Source: Photobacterium alginatilyticum
GTDB lineage: Bacteria; Pseudomonadota; Gammaproteobacteria; Enterobacterales; Vibrionaceae
Length of the DNA: 64,000 bases
Assembly (NCBI RefSeq): GCF_009910675.1
Contig: NZ_RSEJ01000003.1
Location: 248,001 to 312,000, forward strand
Direction: 5' to 3'
Part shown: positions 1 to 8,588 of the stretch, in pieces
Layout of the letters: the number at the start of each line of letters is the position of its first letter
How positions within the stretch are numbered: position 1 is the stretch's first letter
Position numbers and translations under genes: made by a program
The notes under the pieces: generated by a model
Told to the model about the DNA's origin: nothing
Database searches by the model: none
What the model saw: only the letters and a program-made list of their open reading frames with translations

Positions 1-388
1 GCATGATAACGCCTAGCGCCCACTTCTTATGAGGGATCCGCTCAACCAGCAGCCAGACAAGCAGGCTAGCCAGTAAGGCCAGGAACAGTATTGGTCGCCA
101 GAGCTCATCTTCGGGGTAGAAGCCAAACATAAACTGTTCAAAGCGCGCCTGGATGAAGACCCAGCAAGCGCCTTCCCGGGAACAGGCATCGCGGCTGGAG
201 CCAATCCAGTCTGCATCAATGACGGCCCACTGCGATATGCTGCTGGTTCCAATAAAGGTGATGGCTATTAGCACAGCGGTGATGAGCGTATTTAACGCGC
301 TGGAGAACAGATTCTTTCTCAGCCAGGCTGATACACCCGTCATTTGAAATGGTGGCGGCTCAGACGGTGAAAAGTGAAATTTCTTCAT
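1..388 (-). CDS. aapM: General L-amino-acid ABC transporter permease AapM (N-terminal part, runs off the window)
   Basis: About 129 N-terminal residues are present, starting at the ATG read from position 388; the rest lies before position 1. The start MKKFHFSPSEPPPFQ is followed by a WLRKNLFSS stretch, a first membrane segment, and a region with GACWVFIQARFEQF and GFYPEDELWRP, all typical of AapM/YhdY-type permeases. In this family the protein is one of two inner-membrane permease subunits that pair with AapQ and take L-amino acids from the periplasmic protein AapJ. It starts 5 bases after the aapQ stop, so the two are co-transcribed. The ATPase AapP would be expected next, outside the window. 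Family assignment is firm; substrate range is inferred from the family. Confidence 0.85.
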   Translation of the reverse strand, partial: MKKFHFSPSEPPPFQMTGVSAWLRKNLFSSALNTLITAVLIAITFIGTSSISQWAVIDADWIGSSRDACSREGACWVFIQARFEQFMFGFYPEDELWRPILFLALLASLLVWLLVERIPHKKWALGVIM

Positions 389-393
389 AGTTT

Positions 394-1710
394 TTACCTC
401 TCAACCAAGGCTATTTTTCGGTTATATATGTTCATCAATAACGATGTTAGTAAGCTCAGAGCCAGATAAACGGCCATGGTCATGGCGATGACCTCTATGG
501 CTTGCCCGGTCTGGTTGAGGGTCGTTCCGGCAAAAACTGACACGAGATCTGGATAGCCGATAGCCATGGCCAGCGATGAGTTCTTTACCAGATTGAGGTA
601 TTGGCTGGTTAGGGGAGGAACAATTACCCGCATTGCCAGGGGAATGACAATCAGGCGCAAAGTATGGCTGGTTTTCAGCCCTAACGAACCGGCGGCCTCG
701 GTTTGACCGTGGCTGACTGCATTGATACCTGAACGAACAATCTCAGCGATAAATGAGGCAGTATAGATACAAAGTGCAATCAAGAGAGCGAAGAGCTCAG
801 GCATTACGCTTATACCACCTCTGAAGTTGAATCCTTTAAGCTCTGGGTATTCAAGACTGATGGGTTGACCCGCGATGAAATAGACAAGGCTGGGTATGAT
901 CACTATTACCCCTAGCGAATAGCGCCAGGCAGGGATTTGTAGCCCTTTATCTCGTTGCTGACGGTGAGCCCAGAGGTGGATGACCACCGCAATGTTTATG
1001 GCGAGCAGCAGTGCTGCAACGACCATCTGATAGCCAGATTCGAACAAGGGGGCAGGAAGGAAAAGGCCACGAACATTGAGGAAGGCGGCCTCACCGATTG
1101 CCAGACTCTGTCGTGGTGATGGAAGAGCCTGTAGCACCACGAAATACCAAAATAAGATCTGCAGCAGTAGTGGGATATTTCGAAATACCTCGATATAGAC
1201 ACTGGCCAGACGGTTGAGCAACCAGTTGTTCGATAACCGGGCAATGCCCACGATAAAGCCGACTATAGTGGCGAATAATATTCCCAGTACAGCTACCAGA
1301 GCGGTATTTAACAGCCCCACCAAAAAAGTGCGGCCGTAACTATAAGTCTCGTCATACTCGATGAGAGACATCCCGATCCCAAAGCCTGCTGTCTGGTCCA
1401 GAAAGTCAAAGCCTGTTGCAATACCTCTCTGATCGAGATTATCCAAAGCATTGCCAATGATGGTGTAGAGAAATGCGCCCACACAAGCGATGAGTAAGGT
1501 TTGAAAAAAGAAGGCTCTCAAACCTGGATGATAAGCTAACGACCGTACACTGACAGGTTGCTGGAGGCGGTTAGGTCGCGTGTTTTCTTTCCGTTCAGGT
1601 ATCAGTTTGTTTATTCTGTTATCACGAGTGTTGGTGTCTCGTGTTTTATTGCTCTGATGAGCTGTGTTTTTCTGGCTGACAGAATCAAATCCTGCTTCAC
1701 TCAATGCCAT
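394..1710 (-). CDS. aapQ: General L-amino-acid ABC transporter permease AapQ
   Basis: The 438-residue protein has an unusually long hydrophilic N-terminus (about 60 residues rich in Asn, Arg and Lys) before the first membrane segment, then several membrane spans. The DQTAGFGI and LIEYDETYSYGRTFLVGLLNTA region, the FRNIPLLLQ segment and the permease loop near residue 345 (EAAGSLGLKTSHTLRLIVIP) are hallmarks of HisM/AapQ-type polar amino-acid permeases. It sits between aapJ (109 bases upstream) and aapM. Its role by family is to form the membrane channel with AapM. The polar N-terminal extension may mean that the true start is internal, but no better start with a ribosome site is obvious. Confidence 0.9.
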   Translation of the reverse strand: MALSEAGFDSVSQKNTAHQSNKTRDTNTRDNRINKLIPERKENTRPNRLQQPVSVRSLAYHPGLRAFFFQTLLIACVGAFLYTIIGNALDNLDQRGIATGFDFLDQTAGFGIGMSLIEYDETYSYGRTFLVGLLNTALVAVLGILFATIVGFIVGIARLSNNWLLNRLASVYIEVFRNIPLLLQILFWYFVVLQALPSPRQSLAIGEAAFLNVRGLFLPAPLFESGYQMVVAALLLAINIAVVIHLWAHRQQRDKGLQIPAWRYSLGVIVIIPSLVYFIAGQPISLEYPELKGFNFRGGISVMPELFALLIALCIYTASFIAEIVRSGINAVSHGQTEAAGSLGLKTSHTLRLIVIPLAMRVIVPPLTSQYLNLVKNSSLAMAIGYPDLVSVFAGTTLNQTGQAIEVIAMTMAVYLALSLLTSLLMNIYNRKIALVER

Positions 1711-1819
1711 ACGACTACCCTGTTGATTCTACCGAGATTAAGCCCATGAGCTGGAACATGGGGGTGGCGGATGGGGAGATCTCCCCATCGCGAGCTTCGA
1801 AAAAGCGTGCCTATTGCCT

Positions 1820-2866
1820 TTAGCGCACTGGTGGTGCGTACATGATGCCGCCTTCTTTCCATAATGCGTTTAGACCCCGGGCAATTTTCAAGGGCGAGCT
1901 GGTACCTACCGTACGATCAAAGCTCTCGCCATAGTTGCCAACTTGCTTAATCACCTGATAAGACCAGTCATCCGTTAGGCCAAGGCCCGTGCCTTTGGGA
2001 CCATCCAGTCCAAGCAGGCGACGGACATTGGGGTCTTTGGATTTCATCATGATTTCAACATTTTGCTGGGATACGCCGTATTCTTCGGCATTGACCATCA
2101 GGCTGAGCGTCCACTTAACGATGTTGAACCACTTGTCGTCGCCTTGGCGTACAACGGGGCCAAGTGGCTCTTTAGAGATGACTTCGGGCAGGACAACCGC
2201 TGATTTCGGGTCCGACAACTTAATACGCAGGGCATAGAGCTGGGATTGATCGGAAGTCAGGACGTCGCAGCGACCGGCCTCAAAGCCTTTTGCGGTTTGA
2301 TCTGACGTATCAAATACCACAGGCTTGAAACTCATGCCGTTAGCGCGAAAGTAGTCTGCTAGGTTTAATTCTGTTGTGGTGCCAGACTGGATACAGACGG
2401 ATGCACCATCTAGCTCTTTGGCTGAGCTTATGCCGAGATCTTTGCTGACCATAAACCCCTGGCCGTCATAGTAGTTCACCCCGACAAAATTAATCCCAAG
2501 GGCACTATCTCGCTGAAGTGTCCAAGTAGTGTTCCGGGAAAGTACATCAATTTCTCCGGACTGGAGAGCGGTAAATCGCTCTTTTGCCGTCAGTGGAATA
2601 AATTGGACTTTATTGGCATCTTTCAATACCGCGGAGGCAACGGCGCGGCAGAATTCAACATCAATGCCTTCCCATTTTCCTTTCGCATCGGTGCTGGAAA
2701 ACCCCGGTAGCCCGGTACTGACACCGCACTTTAATACACCGGCTGAGTGCACCTTTTTCAAGGTAGCTGAGCTGTCATTGGGAGCAGCCAAAACGCTGGT
2801 GGAAGCGCAAGCCAAGAATAATGACGACGCGATAAGAGTTGTGGGGAAATATCTCGATTTTTTCAT
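1820..2866 (-). CDS. aapJ: Amino-acid ABC transporter periplasmic binding protein AapJ
   Basis: The 348-residue product begins with a signal peptide (MKKSRYFPTTLIASSLFLACASTSVLA) probably cleaved after residue 27 or 28. The mature part shows the SBP_bac_3 fold signatures: a GVLKCGVSTGLPGFSS start, GIDVEFCRAVASA, LTAKERFTALQSGEIDVLSRN and the long AapJ-specific C-terminus. AapJ-type proteins bind many L-amino acids in the periplasm and deliver them to AapQM. It is the first gene of the operon aapJ-aapQ-aapM, with a usable ribosome site (CAGGATG) before the ATG. The region upstream to 3340 would hold the promoter. Confidence 0.93.
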   Translation of the reverse strand: MKKSRYFPTTLIASSLFLACASTSVLAAPNDSSATLKKVHSAGVLKCGVSTGLPGFSSTDAKGKWEGIDVEFCRAVASAVLKDANKVQFIPLTAKERFTALQSGEIDVLSRNTTWTLQRDSALGINFVGVNYYDGQGFMVSKDLGISSAKELDGASVCIQSGTTTELNLADYFRANGMSFKPVVFDTSDQTAKGFEAGRCDVLTSDQSQLYALRIKLSDPKSAVVLPEVISKEPLGPVVRQGDDKWFNIVKWTLSLMVNAEEYGVSQQNVEIMMKSKDPNVRRLLGLDGPKGTGLGLTDDWSYQVIKQVGNYGESFDRTVGTSSPLKIARGLNALWKEGGIMYAPPVR

Positions 2867-3340
2867 TATGACATCCTGTCTGTAGTGCTAAATAAATGGA
2901 TTTATATTTTTGTTAGTTTTTCAAATGTCTTCTAATAATGGTTACCACTGCCTTTAAATTAGTGATGTTGTTTCTAACGGAATTATTATGTTCTCGTATT
3001 TAATAGAGCAACAGGTGTGCCAAAATATAAACTGGGAGATTGTTTTGTTGTAATTAGTTTTATTCACTGGGTTTCTATTATATGGTGATTTAATCTACTG
3101 ATATTTTGTTGTTTTTTGGTGGTCAGGTCTTCAGTGTGGAGTTATTAAAACGTTGGAACTATTATGGTGCAAAGCGTGCACCACTAAAGTGTTAGTTTTG
3201 GTGTAGGTTGCACTATATTGCGGCAGTTAAGTTCAAATGGGTGGTTAACAATTGGTTAATTCAATAGGTGATAAAATAACAGTTGATGAAATAAGGTGCT
3301 TGGTTATTATTTAAGTATGTTATGTGAGGAAGGAATCAAC
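2867..3340. other. AT-rich intergenic region between divergent aapJ and a CBM48 gene
   Basis: About 470 bases without a convincing gene. The sequence is strongly AT-rich and should contain the promoters of aapJ (reading left) and the CBM48 gene (reading right). No clear operator, hairpin or repeat was recognised. Confidence 0.5.
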
Positions 3341-3637
3341 ATGATTAAGAAACGAGTATTTAAAACGAAAGATGAAGTCGAAGTGACATTTGAATGGCCT
3401 GTCGATGATGATATTGATGTGATTTCCCTTGTCGCTGATTTTAACCAGTGGGAAGTGAAGCCGATGTCGTTAAATAAGCGAACGAAAACATTTAAATATA
3501 AAGTGAGGCTTGGAAAAAACCAAAGCTATCAATTTCGCTATTTGCTCAATGATAACGTATGGGAAAATGATCCTGATGCCGATAGCTTAGTGGAGAACGA
3601 TTTTGGCAGCAAAAATAGCCTGCTGTCTACCTATTAA
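3341..3637 (+). CDS. Small stand-alone CBM48 / early-set glycogen-recognition domain protein
   Basis: The ATG at 3341 follows a good ribosome site (GAGGAAGGAATCAAC), so it is preferred over an upstream in-frame start at 3296; the product is 98 residues. The sequence matches the isoamylase N-terminal/AMPK glycogen-binding fold: FEWPVDDDIDVISLVADFNQW, followed by a FKYKVRLGKNQSYQFRYLL strand pair and a W-ENDPDAD loop. Such domains bind glycogen or starch-like glucans and normally precede glycosidase domains; here the domain stands alone, without signal peptide, so it is presumably a cytoplasmic accessory to glycogen metabolism. No other glycogen gene is nearby. The function beyond glucan binding is unknown. 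Confidence 0.8.
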   Translation: MIKKRVFKTKDEVEVTFEWPVDDDIDVISLVADFNQWEVKPMSLNKRTKTFKYKVRLGKNQSYQFRYLLNDNVWENDPDADSLVENDFGSKNSLLSTY

Positions 3638-3664
3638 TCGTGCTGACTATCATCGGTAGAAGCC

Positions 3665-3705
3665 GTTAGGCCTCTTGACTACAGACCGTATTCAAGAGGC
3701 TTAAC
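3665..3705. terminator. Strong hairpin between convergent genes, probable bidirectional terminator
   Basis: Bases 3665-3678 and 3692-3705 form a 14-bp stem (GTTAGGCCTCTTGA with TCAAGAGGCTTAAC, one G-T pair) around a 13-base loop. It lies between the convergent CBM48 and citX genes. There is no run of T after the stem on either strand, so a termination role is an inference from position. Confidence 0.55.
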
Positions 3706-3763
3706 CAAGGCGATGGAAACAGTGATTAGTCGCTGAAGTTGGTGCTTAGTTAAGGAATATCCT

Positions 3764-4303
3764 TTAAACACTACTGGCTATCTCTTTGACTTTTGAGATG
3801 TGCTCTTTAAGACCATGGTGATGGGAGTGATCGAAAATATCTTTGTCTCTACCGCAAACCAGACACTTTCTTCTTGGCATCTGGCAACCTGCTCTGGAAA
3901 TTGTGTGTCCGTCAGTATCGGTGACATTCAAATCCATGAGCTGACCGAGCTTATGTGAATGCTCAATTTTTATCATTGCTGCCTTGAGAAGACTGGCTGA
4001 GGGAGTATCAATAACAAAAATGGCTTCAGGCCCTGTCGGCTTGTAGAGAATTTGCCTGGTTGTTACCGTCCAATCTCGCTCGGTACAGGCATTGTATAGA
4101 GCTTCAATACCCTGATCGAAGATAGTGTGTGAAAGGGCGGTATTATCGATGTTGTTCGGTATTTTAACGGTGAACGTGACTAAAGGCTGGCCATGACTTT
4201 TCAGCCACTCCTGCTGTCTATGTATTCTGTCTTCGACATTCACAAGGTGATCGAGCCAGCCAGTATCAGTCCTTCTATTTGCTCTGGAACGTTTAGCCAT
4301 CAT
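3764..4303 (-). CDS. citX: CitX-like holo-ACP synthase (apo-citrate lyase phosphoribosyl-dephospho-CoA transferase)
   Basis: The 179-residue protein has the CitX pattern: an early VNVEDRI-RQ region, TFTVKIPN, a central GPEAIFVID, then HKLGQLMDLNV and the C-terminal SRAGCQMPRRKCLVCG motif with its paired cysteines. CitX attaches the phosphoribosyl-dephospho-CoA prosthetic group to the citrate lyase acyl carrier protein. The gene is normally part of a citCDEFXG operon, but none of the other cit genes is in the window, so this is an orphan copy. It might serve a citrate lyase encoded elsewhere. The N-terminus (MMAKRSRANRRTDTGW) is basic and somewhat longer than I expect for the family. Confidence 0.75.
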   Translation of the reverse strand: MMAKRSRANRRTDTGWLDHLVNVEDRIHRQQEWLKSHGQPLVTFTVKIPNNIDNTALSHTIFDQGIEALYNACTERDWTVTTRQILYKPTGPEAIFVIDTPSASLLKAAMIKIEHSHKLGQLMDLNVTDTDGHTISRAGCQMPRRKCLVCGRDKDIFDHSHHHGLKEHISKVKEIASSV

Positions 4304-4754
4304 AATTTTTCTCCCATCAATTGTTCATATCTCAAAATCATTAACCTTGGCGATGTTTGCAGCCTGTTAAGGTGAATGCTTACTTGTCGACTCGCAGCCT
4401 TCGCAGGTAACTAACGTTAATGTACATTCAGCAAATTACAGGCCAGGTTTGGTTGTTAATGAACTTTCTTTGGGTTGAATAGATAGTGATGACTACGTTT
4501 AAAACAGGAACTATTTAATCATTCTGTTCAGGGGTGGTTTCTATTATATTCGGAGTGTTAATTCCTACTTTCTGCTTTGGAATTAGAAAATTAGTCTTCG
4601 AGGTAATAATGAGTAAATTAAATCTGAGTTGATAATCCTCGTCTATAAATAAATTAGCATCAGTGCAGATTGATTCTAAGCCATATCACACTATGGGTGA
4701 TGTATCTTTACAGGGCTCAGTTGCTTCATTCAGGTGCGTCATAATTAACAAGCA
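4304..4754. other. Intergenic region, no gene recognised
   Basis: About 450 bases between the start of citX and the end of the AraC-type regulator gene, both on the minus strand. It should carry the citX promoter. I see no RNA gene, repeat or credible ORF. Confidence 0.4.
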
Positions 4755-5741
4755 CTAGCTGCGCCGGGTGGTGCTGGGCGTAACTCCTACCACCTTTTTA
4801 TAGGCTCGACTAAAAGCGGCTTCTGATTGATAACCTAGATTCAATGCAACTTCTAATATACTTTCTTTACTATGAACCAGTTGGCTAGTTGCTAGTGCCA
4901 TACGCCACTGGGTTAAGTATTGTAGTGGTGATTCTCCTACCATCCGTTTGAAATGTTCAGCAAATGAGGTGCGTGACATCCCAGCTTCAGTGGCTAACTG
5001 GCCGACTGTCCAGCTTTTCTCCGGTTGATTGTGAATGCATATGATGGCTTTGCTGAGTCGTTTGTCGTGAAGTGCTGCTAGCCACCCATTATTATCCGTA
5101 TCTAGTGTATCTAACCAGGCTCTTAATGATTGAATTACTATTATATCAGCCAGCCGAGTGATCACCGCTTCACTGCCGACACCAGTGCATTTGGCTTCAG
5201 TAGCCAGCATATTCATCGTGTTTTTAATGGTTTGGTTGTACTGGTGATGATCAGAATCGATCTGCACAAATTGTGGCATGAGTGCCAGCAGACGAGAGGC
5301 AATAGGGTGTTCAAAGCTCACGGCACCGCATAGTAGTACGGTTTTTTCACCTTTGCCGCCATAACGTAATATCTCGTAGTGCTTAGTTAGTTGCTCTATC
5401 GGCAAATCAAAGAGCGGAGCGCAATGTGAAGAGGCATGATCGAAGATGTGATGGCCTAATCCGTGCGGTACCATCAAAAAATCACCCTTCGATAGCTGTG
5501 TCGTTTGCCCCTTAACCATTACGTAGCAGTGTCCTTGTACCACGATATGAAACATTAGTGACTGCGGTATAGCAGGCATTTCCATTCCCCATGGCGAGGT
5601 CAGCTCTGAATGGGTATAAAACACACTCTTCATTGTTAGCAAATGAAATACATCACCTAAGGGATCCGGGTTTGGTGCATCTGTTTTTTGATGAACAGAA
5701 TGGCGTTTTTGCTGTGCTATTGATTCAAGGCTTTTGATCAT
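4755..5741 (-). CDS. AraC-family regulator with N-terminal cupin domain
   Basis: The 328-residue protein has an N-terminal cupin (residues about 35-200; FHIVVQGHCYVMVKGQ, GDFLMVPHGLGHHIF) and a C-terminal AraC double helix-turn-helix (about 230-325; VGQLATEAGMSRTSFAEHF, then SILEVALNLGYQSEAAFSRAYKK). This is the AraC/cupin_6 type often found beside oxidoreductases. It is divergent from the NmrA-like gene at 5853 with about 110 bases between the starts, so it most likely regulates that gene and itself. The ligand is not predictable. Confidence 0.88.
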   Translation of the reverse strand: MIKSLESIAQQKRHSVHQKTDAPNPDPLGDVFHLLTMKSVFYTHSELTSPWGMEMPAIPQSLMFHIVVQGHCYVMVKGQTTQLSKGDFLMVPHGLGHHIFDHASSHCAPLFDLPIEQLTKHYEILRYGGKGEKTVLLCGAVSFEHPIASRLLALMPQFVQIDSDHHQYNQTIKNTMNMLATEAKCTGVGSEAVITRLADIIVIQSLRAWLDTLDTDNNGWLAALHDKRLSKAIICIHNQPEKSWTVGQLATEAGMSRTSFAEHFKRMVGESPLQYLTQWRMALATSQLVHSKESILEVALNLGYQSEAAFSRAYKKVVGVTPSTTRRS

Positions 5742-5852
5742 CGATGAAAATAAATTGCCGGACGATAAATCAAGAATAGCGTACTAATGGCAACTATTCA
5801 TCCGGGAAGCCTCGTTATAGTTATCCTGTAAACCAAGTTACAGGAGAATATT

Positions 5853-6695
5853 ATGAAGTCATTTCATTCATCAAATGCAGCCGCCGTCCCCATTCTGGTT
5901 GTCGGTGGTACGGGCAAAACAGGGAAGCGTGTTGTCCAAGGCTTACGTAATCACAATATTGCGGTCCGGGTCGGTTCGCGCACAGCATCGCCAGGCTTTG
6001 ATTGGGATAACCCTGCCACATGGGCACCTGCGCTGCATGGAGTACGTGCTGTATATTTAACCTATTTTCCAGACCTTGCAGTCCCCCAGGCTCCTGCAGC
6101 AATCAGTAATTTTTGCGAACTAGCCAGGCGAGAGGGGGTAGAGCATATCGTTTTGCTTTCTGGCAGAGGTGAGCCAGCGGCTCAGCAATGCGAGCAGATC
6201 GTTCAGGCATCGGGCATGGCGTGGACAATCGTACGAGCGAGTTGGTTTAACCAAAATTTTAGTGAAGGTGCTTTCCACGACATGGTTCAGACTGGGACCA
6301 TAGCATTGCCAGTGGGCAATGTCGGTGAACCGTTTGTCGACGCTGACGATATTGCCGATGTAGCAATTGCTGCTTTAACTCAACAAGGCCATGAAGGTCA
6401 GTTGTATGAAGTTACCGGACCTCGATTGCTTACCTTTGACGATGTTGCTACAGAGCTGAGTTCTGCTACCGGAAGCAATGTGCAATTCATGCCAATCTCT
6501 GTAGATAGCTTTATAAAGACAATGCTCCAGCAACAGGTTCCGAAAAATACCATTGATATGATGCTGTTCTTGTTTAGCGAAGTATTGGACGGAAGAAACG
6601 AAAAGGTTTGTAACGGTGTACAGCGAGCCTTAGGGCGTCCCGCGAAAGATTTTTCCGAGTATGCTGCGAGCTTACCTAAAGCGATGAAGGCGTAA
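5853..6695 (+). CDS. NmrA-like NAD(P)-binding oxidoreductase
   Basis: The 280-residue protein starts near the Rossmann motif VVGGTGKTGKRVVQGL (about residues 17-32), followed by VRVGSRTASP, the SGRGE segment and TIVRASWFNQNFSEG, which are typical of the atypical short-chain dehydrogenase NmrA/SDR-a5 families. A good ribosome site (CAGGAGAATATT) precedes the ATG. Members bind NAD(P) and act either as reductases or as redox sensors; the substrate is unknown. It lies 14 bases upstream of a DUF1772 membrane protein gene and opposite an AraC regulator, so the two structural genes form a regulated unit. Confidence 0.85.
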   Translation: MKSFHSSNAAAVPILVVGGTGKTGKRVVQGLRNHNIAVRVGSRTASPGFDWDNPATWAPALHGVRAVYLTYFPDLAVPQAPAAISNFCELARREGVEHIVLLSGRGEPAAQQCEQIVQASGMAWTIVRASWFNQNFSEGAFHDMVQTGTIALPVGNVGEPFVDADDIADVAIAALTQQGHEGQLYEVTGPRLLTFDDVATELSSATGSNVQFMPISVDSFIKTMLQQQVPKNTIDMMLFLFSEVLDGRNEKVCNGVQRALGRPAKDFSEYAASLPKAMKA

Positions 6696-6709
6696 TAGGG
6701 AGAAAAACC

Positions 6710-7198
6710 ATGCCACAGTACCTGATTGTTGTTGTTTATATTTTCGCAGTGGTATCGACTGGTATGATGGCCGGCATCTACTTTATTTTTTCAAACACCG
6801 TGATGCCCGCACTGGCAGGTATGGCCAAAGCCCCCGCGGCTGAGGCCATGCAGCTAATCAACAGACTCATTTTGAATCCACTATTTTTTGTACTTTTCAT
6901 AGGCTCAGCACTGGCCGGTGTAACAATAGTGGCTTTCACGTTGGTCGGGAGCGGTAACTTAGGTGGTTATATTGGCCTTTGTGCTGCCTTATTGATGGTT
7001 ACTACATTTATATCAACAATCGTATTTAACGTGCCGCTGAATAACAAATTAGAGGAAGTTGAGCTTAACATGGTAGAGGAGAATGAAATCTGGAGACTTT
7101 ACCTCGATAGCTGGGTTAAGTGGAATCACTTTCGAGCTTGGTTGAGTGTTATATCGGCTATTTTGTACAGTGTTGAATTTGTAGGATTCACACATTGA
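6710..7198 (+). CDS. DUF1772 (anthrone-oxygenase-like) membrane protein
   Basis: The 162-residue protein has four predicted membrane segments (about 5-30, 58-82, 88-110 and 140-160). The sequence ends its first helix with SNTVMPAL, has a RLILNPLFF motif and a conserved NVPLNNKLEEV loop followed by WVKWNHFRA, which define the DUF1772 family. Some fungal relatives are anthrone oxygenases, but the bacterial function is not known. AGGGAG before the ATG is a good ribosome site, and the 14-base spacing to the NmrA-like gene implies co-transcription and a shared role. Confidence 0.8.
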   Translation: MPQYLIVVVYIFAVVSTGMMAGIYFIFSNTVMPALAGMAKAPAAEAMQLINRLILNPLFFVLFIGSALAGVTIVAFTLVGSGNLGGYIGLCAALLMVTTFISTIVFNVPLNNKLEEVELNMVEENEIWRLYLDSWVKWNHFRAWLSVISAILYSVEFVGFTH

Positions 7199-7289
7199 TA
7201 GTGCTGGTTTACCCGTTACCTGAAACTAAGTATCGGTAGGTTACGACCTGTGTTTGTCGTGCAAGGTGAAACCGGTTGATAGCTGTTCA

Positions 7290-7631
7290 TTAATATTCAG
7301 CATCGATCTCATCTTGCAGCTTTTCTAGCTCATCCAGTATTCGGATGAACTTCATACCAAATGGAGTCACTTTGTACTCCACCCTTGGTGGAAGTTCGTT
7401 GTAGGCAATACGTTCGAGAATCCCAAACTCTACGTTTCTCTTCAGGCAGTCATTGAGTACTTTCGTACTGAGTCCTTCCGCACTGCGTACCATTTCTCCC
7501 GGGCGGTTAATACCGTTAGCTAGAAGTTGGTAAACGGTAAGCGACCACTTGCAACCGTAAATAGTCTCGACCATCCGCGCCGACTTCGCCGGGGATAATT
7601 TTCTCGAGAATTTTTTTTCATTTGTATTCAT
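7290..7631 (-). CDS. HxlR-family transcriptional regulator
   Basis: The 113-residue protein is a single winged helix-turn-helix of the HxlR type: TIYGCKWSLTVYQLLANGINRPGEMVRSAEGLSTKVLNDCLKR and LERIAYNELPPRVEYKVTPFGM. Family members sense aldehydes, quinones or thiol stress and usually control an adjacent oxidoreductase. It is divergent from the SDR gene at 7752 with 120 bases between them, so that gene is the likely target. The region between the CPI-type N-terminus seen in many HxlR proteins and the HTH is replaced here by a short basic stretch, so the redox cysteine at that place is absent; one cysteine remains (YGCKWSL). Confidence 0.85.
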   Translation of the reverse strand: MNTNEKKFSRKLSPAKSARMVETIYGCKWSLTVYQLLANGINRPGEMVRSAEGLSTKVLNDCLKRNVEFGILERIAYNELPPRVEYKVTPFGMKFIRILDELEKLQDEIDAEY

Positions 7632-7751
7632 AAAGATGTACCAAAAAGTGCCTACCTAACCAATTTGTGCCCACTTTTCAGCAAGCTATGGGCGGGCCTA
7701 AGATTAAACCACCTAATCGAGACAAAGTGAAACAAGAGCGGAGAAAAGGCT

Positions 7752-8519
7752 ATGGATTTTAATAAGACAGGTGTTGCGTTAATTGTTGGCGGGTCAAGCG
7801 GAATGGGCTTCGAGACCGCAAAAGTATTGGCAAAGCATAGTGTAGAGGTGGTGATTGTTGGTAATAATGAGGCCAAGTTAGAACAGGCGCTTACTGAGCT
7901 TAATGCGATCGGTCGGGCATCAGCCATTCAGGCAAACCTTTATGAGAAAGAAAGCCTGGAAAAGCTACTTGCGTACATCAACCAGCCAGAGACCAAGGTC
8001 GGATACTTGGTCAATGCCGCCGGGTATTTCAGTCCTAAGCCGTTTATTGAGCACAGTGAGGATGACTACGAGATCTACATGGGATTGAACAAAGCGATGT
8101 TTGTTATCTCACAGGCCGTGGCAACGAATATGTCACGTCATGGTGGCGGTAATATAGTCAATATTGGTTCGATGTGGGCACAGCAGGCGATCAAGGCCAC
8201 GCCATCTTCGGCTTACTCTATGGCCAAAGCTGGCCTGCATGCCTTAACACAGCATATGGCCATGGAGCTGGCCGATGTCGGTATCAGGGTGAATGCAGTG
8301 TCGCCGGCAGTCGTTAAAACACCTATTTATGAAGCGTTTATTGATCCGGCAGATGTTGACGAGGCATTGGAAGGCTTTAACGGTTTTCATCCTATTGGCC
8401 GGGTCGGTAAAGCCGATGAGGTTGCCCAAACTATCGCTTTTTTATTGTCTGACCAAGCGCAATGGGTGACTGGCGCTATCTGGGATGTTGACGGAGGGGT
8501 GATGGCAGGCAGGAACTGA
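7752..8519 (+). CDS. Short-chain dehydrogenase/reductase
   Basis: The 255-residue classical SDR has the cofactor motif [12 protein letters not shown] (about residues 12-23), VNAAGY in place of the usual NNAG, catalytic Ser in NIGSMWA (about 139), and YSMAK with the Tyr and Lys of the active site (about 156-160). The end MAGRN follows the usual [23 protein letters not shown] before the ATG is a good ribosome site. The substrate is unknown. It is divergent from an HxlR regulator, a common arrangement for aldehyde or quinone reductases. Confidence 0.88.
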   Translation: MDFNKTGVALIVGGSSGMGFETAKVLAKHSVEVVIVGNNEAKLEQALTELNAIGRASAIQANLYEKESLEKLLAYINQPETKVGYLVNAAGYFSPKPFIEHSEDDYEIYMGLNKAMFVISQAVATNMSRHGGGNIVNIGSMWAQQAIKATPSSAYSMAKAGLHALTQHMAMELADVGIRVNAVSPAVVKTPIYEAFIDPADVDEALEGFNGFHPIGRVGKADEVAQTIAFLLSDQAQWVTGAIWDVDGGVMAGRN

Positions 8520-8588
8520 TCCCCGCCTCTACGTAGCGCGCGGTTATTGAACTTAAATAGAGCGGCGGGACTTTTCACACCAGCTTGG

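Noticed and set aside
3665-3705. Integron attC-like site (GTTAGGC and GCTTAAC at the stem ends)
   Set aside because: The two boxes are in the wrong order: attC reads RYYYAAC first and GTTRRRY last on either strand. The stem is better explained as a terminator between convergent genes.
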